Position numbers and translations under genes: made by a program
The notes under the pieces: generated by a model
Told to the model about the DNA's origin: nothing
Seen by the model: the letters and a program-made list of their open reading frames with translations, nothing else
Database searches by the model: none
In this document: piece by piece, positions 1 to 8,200 of the stretch
Layout of the letters: each line of letters opens with the position of its first letter
Numbering within the stretch: position 1 is the stretch's first letter
Assembly (NCBI GenBank): GCA_001598975.1
Contig: BBXU01002226.1
Span: forward strand, 1-13,427
DNA: 13,427 bases
Source of the DNA: Parachlorella kessleri
Lineage: Eukaryota > Chlorophyta > Trebouxiophyceae > Chlorellales > Chlorellaceae
Direction of reading: 5' to 3'

Positions 1-11
1 GGGGGGGCACG

Positions 12-133
12 AAGCTCCTTGCTGGGGCTGCATGGAGCTCCTTGCTGGGGCTGCATGGAGCTCCTTGCTGGGGCTGCATGGAGCTCCTTGCTGGGGCTGC
101 ATGGAGCTCCTTGCTGGGGCTGCATGGAGCTCC
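12..133. repeat. 23-bp tandem repeat, about five copies
   Basis: A 23-base unit with the core GAGCTCCTTGCTGGGGCTG repeats head to tail with successive copies starting near 12, 35, 58, 81, 104 and a partial one at 127. Copies are almost identical. Because 23 is not a multiple of three the array cycles through all frames and stays open, which creates artificial open frames. It lies just upstream of the acceptor of the first visible exon of copy A (ctgcagcag before 213), so it is most likely intronic. The array starts near the window edge and may extend further. Confidence 0.9.
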
Positions 134-212
134 CCCTTAAGGCTGCGCTGCGCTCCTCGTTCGGCTGCACTGCGCTTCTTCAACTTCCGGGTCATCGCTG
201 CCCCTGCAGCAG

Positions 213-2611
213 GCGGTGCTGCTGCTGGACGTGGACTTCATAGTCAGCCGCGACTTTGGCGCGGAGCTGGGCACGCCAGCCGGGTGGGAGGACGTGCGGC
301 TGCACCTGGGGGTGGCGCCGGCAATTGTGGTCCCCGCCTTCCAGGCCAAGCTGGGGGAGCTGGCGTGGAACGCCAAGGGGGTCGTCCAGCCGGAGCGGCT
401 GGCGTGGGGCAAGCAGCTGGCGTTTGACGCGGTGGCAGGTGGGCCTTGGGTGCTCGTGGGGGGGTTGTGTGGTGGGGGCTGTTGCGGTCCAGGAATGCCT
501 TGGCGCTGCTGTAGGTGGTGGGGTCCCCTGCAGCACGGACGAGCGGGTGCTAGTACGGTGCCACCCACTGGAAGCAGGAGCAGCCGGGGGTTCTTGCATG
601 TGCGCCATATGGGTGCATGAGGGTCCAGGACAACGCGATGCCGGCTGCAACAGGATTCACACGAAGCGTAGATACCTCCAGTGTGTGCCCCGTGAACGCA
701 GCCCCAGCTGTGCTTGCGTGTGGCAGGGCGGTGTTAGCACTGCGTGGTTGGTAAAAGAGCAGCTGCTCGTGGGGCGGGTGTAGTGCATGCATGCATGTAG
801 CGTAGCGGGTGTGGTGTGCTTTTCAAGCGGCTGAGAACATAACTGGCAGGGTGTGACTGCTGGTGCGGGCTATGGTCCACACCCCTGGGCGGTGCCCACA
901 CCCTGTCGGCAAGCGAATGACACGACGAGCTTGGCGGGCCTCCCTGTCCATCCTACTGGGTATAGCGACCAAGGGGCCGCACCAGGGTCACCTTGAACCC
1001 CAGGTTCTTGCTTTCTTCCTTGCTTTTTCGCTCCCTGGTGCCCAGCATGAAGGCTAGACCCTGGGCCACGGTTCGCCTCCAGTCCATCCTAGCTGTGTGC
1101 CAGTTTTTTCGCCCACCCCTGCCGGTCAGCCACAGCCTGCTTGACGGTACGTCATCAGCAGTACCTCTGCGCTGCAATCAGGGAAGCTCCAGCAAGCCTG
1201 CAAGCTGGCCGGCCACTTGCCCCCACCCCCCTCTCCCCCACACACCCCCACCCACACCCCCACCCACACCTGCCTGTAGGCGGCAAGCGGTGGGTCGCGG
1301 ACAACCTGCAGCGGGGGGCCGGGTTGGCCGAGTTCAACTGGGGCACGTGCGCTCGCCGGGCCACCAACGTGTCGCGCTGGTTGCAGAGCAAGGACTACTA
1401 CCGGATAGAGTACGAGAAGGTGAGCTGGCGCTGTGCTGCGCTGTGCTGCGCTGTGCTGCGCTGTGCTGTGCAGTAGGCCCCCCTTTCCTTGCTGGAGAGG
1501 AGAGAAGAGGACCAGCTGGGCCACAGGTGGCCTACTTCTTGCAGCCTGCTATTGCTGGCATGACAGGACGCCAACCCAGGTCTGCTTCCCTGTCTGAGTG
1601 GTTGGCGTTGGTTGGCAGGAGGGTTGTGCTGTTCTCGTCTCTTGGCGCAATGTGCCAAGCCTTCCAACACGATTCCTTCCTACTCAGCAAGCACCTCCAT
1701 AAATCTCGGCGGATTCATTGGGGCATGTAGTGTGGGAAGGAGCGCGTGCATGTTGCTCTTGAGCTTGCCCTCTTGAGCTTGCCCTGCTAAACTGCTACCG
1801 TGTAGTAAATTCTGCTGTGACAGTTGAACCCGGTGCCAAGGGCTGCCGATGCTGCCTGTGCAGAACTTTGAGCCTGATGTGATCATGTTGCGGCAGCATG
1901 TGCCCTGGTATGACGAGCGCTTCAGGGGCTATGGCCTCAATAAGGTAACAACTGCTAGCCGCAGGCCACGGTTGCGTCCTTGTCTCTGTTGCGATCTGCA
2001 GCGGATATGCTGGTTTCGTAGCCTCAGCATTGCTTTCACCATGGTATCTGTACGATGGGCATGGAGTCCAAGGGCGGCAATGTGTGATATCTGCACCCCC
2101 GGGCGGCCTTTGCTCTGATGCAGGCCATTGAGTTCTCGGCGATGCATTCGTGGGGGGTCACTTTTCTTGTGCACCCCCGGGGCTTCGTTGTGCATGTTGC
2201 CCACCCTTGGTCCGACAACCAGCAGCACAGCAAGAGCACAGGCAAACTCAAATCGGTGAGTCGGTATTGCTGCCGCAGGCCGCTGTGCTTCCGTAACAGG
2301 TTGCTTATGGCGATGACCTTCCCTTCAACCTTTATTTTGCATGATTTGGTCCGAATACCTTTTGCTGTAGTGCTGTCTTGCAGCAAGGGCACAAGTTTAA
2401 ATCCTTGCTGAACAGGGCATCTCACACAGCCTAGAAGCAATAACCCACAACTACACTCCTGAGCCTGCACCCTGCAACCACTTGCTCGAGCCTGCTGGCC
2501 CTGCAGAACTTCGCCTCGTTCGAGAGCATCTACGCCACGGAAGTGCTTGAAAACCGCTTCTACCCGGTCACTGCTTTCGCTGATAGCTGCCCTCTGACGA
2601 TGGGCGCCTGA
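213..2611 (+). CDS. GT49 (LARGE/B4GAT1-like) glycosyltransferase, copy A, 5' end outside window
   Basis: This is the 3' part of a spliced gene for a Golgi-type glycosyltransferase of CAZy family GT49, the family of the glucuronosyltransferase domain of LARGE and of B4GAT1. Exons: 213-438, 1280-1419, 1864-1944, 2124-2255, 2507-2611 (TGA at 2609). Each intron has GT...AG ends and phases join without a break, giving 227 residues. Exon one carries the metal-binding DVD of the LLLDVDF motif; exon two has EFNWGT; exon three has NFEPD and DERFRGYGLNK; exon four has WG..F.VHPRGFVVHV; the last exon contains YPVTAFAD. These follow GT49 order. The donor-substrate half and membrane anchor must lie upstream, as in copy B. 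Catalytic motifs are intact, so nothing marks it as a pseudogene, though the upstream part is unseen. Substrate is unknown; glucuronic acid or another sugar transferred to cell-surface glycan is inference from the family. No TGTAA poly(A) signal follows the stop. Confidence 0.85.
1219..1270. repeat. C-rich CCCACA-type low-complexity tract
   Basis: The plus strand is almost pure C with interspersed A and T, including repeated CACCCACACCCC units, directly before the tgtag acceptor of the exon at 1280. It lies in the 841-bp intron of copy A and probably serves as an extended pyrimidine-rich tract. The opposite strand is G-rich with several runs of four or five G. Confidence 0.75.
1431..1470. repeat. 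10-bp tandem repeat CTGTGCTGCG, four copies
   Basis: Three exact copies of CTGTGCTGCG (1431-1460) and a fourth with one change (1461-1470) lie just inside the intron after the donor at 1420. It leaves frames open across the intron, but the homologous exon in copy B also ends at GAGAAG|GTGAG, so the repeat is intronic. Confidence 0.9.
1757..1784. repeat. 14-bp perfect direct repeat, two copies
   Basis: TCTTGAGCTTGCCC occurs twice head to tail in the intron between copy A exons 1280-1419 and 1864-1944. It looks like a simple replication-slippage duplication. Confidence 0.85.
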
Positions 2612-3279
2612 AGGCCTCAGATATGCAGGCTGCGCAACCTTGGGTTAGACTTATAGGTATGATTAGGGCAGCACAGTTAGAATAGCTGGAAGTGGAAATG
2701 GTTGGCATGCCCAGTGTGGCAGTGGGTAGAATGACAAGTGGAGGCTTTCAAGGGCGGCAGCGAATTGGTTTGTGTCTAACGGGGGTCTGGCCTCCATGCG
2801 TGGCATGCAGCCTGCCCCTGCACAGCTGTGTGGACTGCTTTTGGTGCTGCGAAGGACTCTGAGTGGTAGTCTGCAGCGTCCAGCTGGACGCCTTGCACTG
2901 GCAAAAGGTAGGCTTGCATGGCACCTTCTTCAACTAGCTAGGCTTGGTTAGCCTGCCAGGGGCGACAACCATGGCTAGGACTTCTTTCAGCAGACAGTAG
3001 CCGGTGCTTTCCAACTTGACAAGGTGCAGTGTGTGCAGAGGTTCTGCTGTGGGCATTCCGCCAATGTCAATCATTGAGTGCTAGATCGTCAGCGTACCTC
3101 TTCCCTAGGCCACTTAACCGTTCCCCTAAGACAAGTTAGCCTTTCTCCTAGGCCTGATCAGAAAGGGCGGGATGATCGCACGTGATCAGCGTTGGCATGC
3201 CGACCATGGCCTGTAGCCCTGGAAAACGAGCCTATATTCCAAAATCTGCAATTTGTTCCTTTCCGAGCCGTCTCGTACT
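2612..3279. other. Spacer after glycosyltransferase copy A, no gene seen
   Basis: This 668-bp stretch follows the stop of copy A and precedes the ATG of the tentative gene at 3280. Frames in it are short and lack recognisable motifs. It presumably holds the 3' UTR of copy A and possibly a promoter for the next gene, but neither a TGTAA signal nor a convincing TATA element was found. Two CCTAGGCC blocks occur near 3104-3111 and 3148-3155. Confidence 0.6.
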
Positions 3280-4448
3280 ATGCACAGCGCGGCTTGCCTG
3301 GCGACCCTAGCTCGGCGCCTCCAACAAGCCCACGCCTCCAGGTCCGTAAGGCTTGTAGTCAAGAGTGGGCGGGCACAGGCACACAGCAAGGTCTACAGCC
3401 GTCCGTTGAGGTATAAGCTCCCAGTACTGGCCGACAGATAAGTCCTCGCATGCAGGGCTGCCCTGTGCAATTGCGGCCAAAGGGGCTTTTCCAAGCTCCC
3501 TCGTCTCCCAGGTGCGTGCGTAACGACCGCCAAGAGGAAAGCACGCTGGTTGAGTAGTAGGCGCACCGTCTGGCTAGGTCAAGGGTGCAACTGAAAGCAC
3601 GTCCGCTCAGCCCTTCTAGGCTGGGAAGCGCAGCGCCCCCATCTTTCCAGCGGTTTGAGATGTTGGTGCTAATTAATAGATAAGCCCTGCAGGTTGCGGG
3701 GAGCCGCTTGAGCCCGAGGATGCCTTGAAGGAGCTGCAGCAGGCGCCTCACGTGAAGAGTGAGGTGCTGCACTCCAACTTTCTCTTCCTCCAGTCCGCTG
3801 GCCTGTCGGCACGCGAGGCTGCCACGGTCATCGTCAAGCAGACCCACCTACACTCGCAGCCACTGGGAGGCGACATGCAGGTCGAGCTTTCGGCTGGGGT
3901 ATGCTGCTCTGAAGGGCCTGACCTAGGAGAGAGTGTGTGTGTGTGTGGCGTGTGTGTAGGGTAATTAGGAAGACGTGGCAGGTAGTGCCCACAGAGAGTG
4001 AGGGTGGGGGTGTTACTAGAAAGGCATGGCAGGTAGTGCTCACAGAGAGTAAGGGTGGGGGTACTAATAGGAAGGCGTGGCAGGTGGTGCCCACAGAGAG
4101 TGAGAAGCAAACTGTACTGACTGATTAGTGTGGGCGTTATAGTACTGTGAAGACACAGGCGGGAATGCAGGTTTTTCTGGTTGTTTGCAGGCACGGCAGG
4201 GACACAGCCATGCGGCCGGGGCAGCAGCTCAGGTGTGTGAGTGCAAAATATATTGGCATCGGGACCCCTGCAAAGACGTCAGTTGTGCCCAGAAAGTCGT
4301 GCGTTTGCTGTGCTTGATGTCAAAAGTTGTGTTGCCTCAGCGTTCCAACTATGCGTAGCAGGGCGGCGATGGGAATAAGGGTCTCACAGTTGCTGGTTTC
4401 TCCTGACGAGCACCTTGCTGCCTGCAGGGGTCTCAGAGGAATTGCTAG
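3280..4448 (+). CDS. Tentative short gene: mitochondrial-type presequence plus one mTERF-like repeat
   Basis: A five-exon model joins in frame: 3280-3410, 3456-3511, 3693-3898, 4191-4232, 4428-4448 (TAG at 4446), giving 151 residues. The first ~44 residues from ATG 3280 contain many Arg/Ala/Ser/Leu and no Asp or Glu, as in a mitochondrial targeting peptide. The third exon is the best supported: it has GC-rich third positions, a ctgcag acceptor, a GTATGC donor and a helical stretch with FLFLQSAGLSAREAATVI, reminiscent of the paired helices of mTERF repeats (organelle nucleic-acid binding proteins). Normal mTERF proteins have many such repeats; only one is visible here, so this may be a truncated relic or a wrongly ended model. 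The first intron would be only 45 bp, and the last two exons are tiny and rest only on splice signals. A TGTAA follows the stop by about 70 bp. The exon at 3693-3898 is fairly likely coding; the full model and family are uncertain. Confidence 0.35.
3931..3958. repeat. GT dinucleotide tract
   Basis: A run of alternating G and T, interrupted by GGC, lies shortly after the proposed donor at 3899 and before the minisatellite. It is an ordinary microsatellite, probably intronic. Confidence 0.8.
3966..4103. repeat. 51-bp minisatellite, nearly three copies
   Basis: Units start at 3966, 4017 and 4068 with a period of 51 bases. Each begins TAGGAAGRCGTGGCAGGT-like and continues with YCACAGAGAGT; the third diverges after about 36 bases. 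Because 51 is a multiple of three, the minus strand reads as an open frame with a repeated peptide, which is a by-product of the array. It falls in the proposed intron 3899-4190. Confidence 0.9.
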
Positions 4449-4515
4449 TCCAAGGCCCTAATGCTTCATTGAGAATTACGAGCTCCCGGGTCGGGTTTTG
4501 AAGATATCCACTGAT

Positions 4516-4520
4516 TGTAA
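4516..4520 (+). terminator. TGTAA, candidate algal poly(A) signal
   Basis: TGTAA is the usual polyadenylation signal of volvocine green algae. This copy is about 70 bp after the proposed stop at 4446-4448 of the tentative gene, at a suitable distance. A five-base match is weak on its own; its value is that the motif is rare on this strand here. Confidence 0.35.
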
Positions 4521-5244
4521 CGGTAAACATCTCTGTTCCTCGGTAATACTTCCCTCCGCCTGGCCTGTCTGAGACCGTGCGTCACTGATGTTTTCCAACC
4601 CACGGTTCCCCTGGTGAACTGAGTTCAGTATTTGTATGTGTGTGCGCCATGGTTATGGCCCCTGCGACGTTGTACAGCAGGCTCTCTCCTAAAAAAAAAC
4701 GGTTGGTGGTCAGGTACCATTAGTTGGGGCTAGCTTCTGTACCACAGTAATGATGAATCTGGTTTAACAAAGCTTCTGGCCTGGAACCCGACAGCGTCAA
4801 CATCACCAGGCTTTAGATCGTAGGTGGCTTTAAGATGGAAATGCACGTGACAGAAGGGGTCAGACAGCAGTGTGGCTTTCCTATACCATACCCGGGGATT
4901 TGTTGGGGCCTGTCCATACCTGCGCAGCGCTCAGCGGGGATGCGATCCTCGATGCGATTCTGACCCTTGTTTCCCCCGACCTAGACACGCCTGAAACACG
5001 GATCGTCCCATGCTCTGTCCGCAGCAAGGTCGTTCCCCTCAGACCTGCAAACATGAGCCTGACCGTTTGTTCGGAGGGCTGTGTTGGCTCGGTACTGCTT
5101 GCCGTGTTTCCTGCAGGATTGTAAGATCCTGCACGGTGCCGGCCTGAGCCAGCCGCAACTGTGAGGCAAATAGTATAAGCAGCACCGATAGTCTGCAGCA
5201 CGAGGCACACAGACAGGGCCCTCTCGACCTCGAGGCCACACACC
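4521..5244. other. Spacer upstream of glycosyltransferase copy B
   Basis: About 720 bp with no convincing gene. It includes a run of nine A near 4690-4699, a second TGTAA at 5120-5124, and an 84-codon frame at 4870-5124 with no family resemblance or splice support. The last part must contain the promoter and 5' UTR of copy B. Confidence 0.6.
5174..5179 (+). promoter_or_regulatory. Possible TATA-like element of copy B
   Basis: TATAAG lies 71 bases before the ATG at 5245, in a locally A/T-richer patch. Transcription starting about 30 bases downstream would leave a 5' leader of about 40 bases. The position is sensible, but it is a short match without transcript data. Confidence 0.3.
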
Positions 5245-8200
5245 ATGGCACCCTGCCCCAACCACCGCCCCAAGTCACGACGCAGCGCCTTAGTGTGCGT
5301 GTTGTCAGTGGCCTTCTTTGGCTTGATTATATACACTACAAGCGCTCGCGCGGCGCCCCAGCTATCACCCGGCCCTGCCACTAAGCGCCTGCTCAGCACC
5401 GCGGTTTCACCTGGGGTAGGGCTGTACAGCTCTGACAGCAGTGGGGACACTGTGGGGGCTCATTCTACTGGGGTTAGCAGTCCTGGCAAAAGCAGCAGCG
5501 ACGGTGGAGGCAGCAGCCGCGGCGGCAGCAGCACCGGCAGCAAAGATGGCGGCGGCAGCAGCAGCACTGCAGGTCGTAACAGTGTGGGAGACAGCACTGG
5601 TGCCGGTGATAGCAAAGGCCAGCGAACCAGCAGCAGCGGTGCCCCTACGCCTGCAGTCGCTTCAAGCGTCCAGGCCTCCACTGAGGGCGGCAGAACCAGC
5701 AGCAGCAGCGGCGGGAGCAGCGGTGGGGGTAGCCCAGTGGCGTTGGGCAGCCAGCATGGCCCAGCAATCAACGGCAGTGCAGAGGGCGTGACGATCTACC
5801 AGACAGCCAACCAGCGGTGCCGGGGCCCCGCTGTGAACGAGTCGGTGCCCAACCTCCTGCTGGTGGCCAACTGGGATAGCTACCGGCCCACTCAGCCGCA
5901 GCAGCTCACCCTAGTCACACAAGTCACCCCTGACAGGTGGGCGGCGGGCCTTGAGGTGGCCGCCAGGCGCTTAGCCAATGTGAGGCGTCAGAGTGAGGCG
6001 TGGAGGGCCTTCTAGCCTGGGAGTATGGCAGCCGGCCGGTCTTTGCAACTTGAGACACGCCCATCTGGTGCTTGGTTGCGCCCGGGTGCGCCCATCACCA
6101 GCGTCGCTGACTCCCTACTGCGACTAACATGCAGCCTGGAGCGCTGGGTCTTGGGGTGGGCCTACCAGTCGGCTCATAGCCCAGCCAACCTGCCCTACAT
6201 GCCTTGGGTGCTTAGCCCCTGCTGGGCGCGGCTGCTCTCCATCCGCGTGCTGACGCTGCCTCCCATGCTGGCACACCCCACCATGCAGGCTGGGCATGCT
6301 GGAGAGCCAGTGCCGGTCCTGGCCCCACGCCCTAGCGGCTGTCGCCTACCTGCCGCGCCTGGCCGGCACCCCGCCACCAGGCCAGCCGGGTCTGGGCAAC
6401 TACTCTGAGGCGGCGGTGGCGGCGGCTCAGCAGCAGCTTACAGAGTTCCACGCGAGGATAGGGCGGGAGCCAGGTACGGGGCTGGTCTAGGGTGCCTTGC
6501 GCTCAGCACTCTCGCCCTGAGGGTGCCAGGCCGTGTGTTTCATTCTGGGCGGGCCTGCCGTGGTGCTCTTGTTGGTTGCTGCGTGGCTGTGCGCATGGTT
6601 TGGCTGGCCTGTGTGTGCTCATTGAAGTGGGCCTTGCCATCGCAGCACAGAGGCTGGTGCGCCTACGGGCCCTGCCCTGCTGTGCCCGCGTCCTCCCTGG
6701 CTTATCAACTATCAAGCAGCGCCTCCTTGCTCTCCAGCTGGTTTGCCGGCGCGTGCAATCCCCCGCTTGCTCATTGACGCTGCTTTGAGGTGCCGAGGAA
6801 GACCCCGAGTGTCACCGGCCTTGCGCCCTGGGGCTGCTGCCTTCCCTGGCCTGCAGGCGCGTGCAACCTGCACCTGCAGCTCTACACGGAGCTGTGTGAC
6901 GCTGACATGCTGGACCGCTACCCCGCCAACTCCCTGCGAAACAAGGCGCTGCAGCTGGTGCAAACCGAGGTGTGGGGGGGCGATGGGTGGGTGAGGGGAG
7001 GTCGTGGTCACCTGCTGCCCTGGCAATGTGACGCTTACAAGGAGCTCAGTTTGATGGTCGGTCGACCTTGCCTTGCCGGGGTCGCGAGCCACCTACTGGC
7101 AGGACCTCCTGGCAGCAGCCGGGGCTGGGGTAGCGTGTGGTTCATGCATGTCTGTGGGTGAGGTGTTCAGTCGGACCATGGGAGCCTGTCTACCTGGGAT
7201 AGATGTTGCGTACTGCGTACTGCAGCCATCTGCAGGCCTGGGAAATGGCTCCGCGTATCAGCCTTTTCAGGGCCAACATGTCAATCAGTGCCAGCCATGT
7301 GGGGGGGTGCTGTACTGGCCAGCCGTGCGTCCCCTCCTGCAGGCGGCGCTGCTGCTGGGTGGCTCACATTACGCAGAGGCAAGGAGGACAAGCACCTGGG
7401 GCTGCTCTGACAGGGCGGCTGCGCTGAGACCTGCCTGAGTAGACGGCCTGCCAGCTGCCCCTGCTGCAGGCTGTGCTGCTGCTGGACGTGGACTTCATAG
7501 TCAGCTCCGAGTTCGGGGCAGAGCTGAGCACGCCCGAGGGCTGGCAGTATGTGCGGCGCCAGCTGGACGCCGTGCCCGTGGTCATCATCCCCTCGTTTGT
7601 GCCCAAGATCGAGGAGCTGCGGCGGTGGGGCGGCGGGCGGGTGCAGGAGGAGAGGCTGGAGTGGGGGGTCGCACTGGCCAAGGAGGCGGCAGCAGGTGGA
7701 TGGGTGTGGGTGTGTGTGTGTGTGAGGGGGGGGGGGGGTCCCCCATGTGGCGTAGGGCAAGATTTGCACGAGTGCGCAGCGGTCTGCTTCCTTGCAGAGT
7801 GCCCTGGACCGAGGCGCTTCCTCTGCAAACTTGCTGGACTGCCCTCACATGACGAGCACCCACAGCCAGAGTTGAGCGCTGGAGATGTATGGAGAGGACC
7901 CCACGTCCCGGCCCTCCTCCCAGCTAACCCTTGGGCTAAGCAACACAATGCGCAGTTGCTTGCCACAAGCTAGCTCCCTGGCAGTGGAATGGATTCATCA
8001 TAATCAATCATCTCATCTCTGAGTGTGTATGCCTGGCGCCCCGCAGGTGGCAAGGCGTGGGTTGTGCAGAGGATGCTGACGAAAAAGCCTGGTTTTGCGC
8101 CCTTCAACTGGGGCACTGCCGCGCGGCGCAACACGCGGGTGGGGACGTGGTACAGCACCAACGAGTACTACACGGCGCACTATGAGAAGGTGAGGAGGCG

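Noticed and set aside
19..427. Overlapping open frames across the first 430 bases with Leu/Cys/Gly-rich repeats
   Set aside because: They arise from the 23-bp tandem repeat, which has no stops, and run into the true exon in the wrong frame.
3748..4194. 148-codon minus-strand frame with repeated CGHHLPRLP-like peptide
   Set aside because: The repetition is the 51-bp minisatellite read on the other strand; there is no independent sign of coding.
4870..5124. 84-codon plus-strand open frame ending in TGTAA
   Set aside because: No family resemblance, no splice support, and it lies where the promoter of copy B is expected.
4881..5450. 189-codon minus-strand open frame
   Set aside because: It is antisense to the promoter and first exon of copy B, has no recognisable motif, and is explained by GC-rich sequence lacking stops.
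7364..7966. 200-codon minus-strand open frame
   Set aside because: It is a shadow of the catalytic exon of copy B and of the adjoining GT and G tracts.
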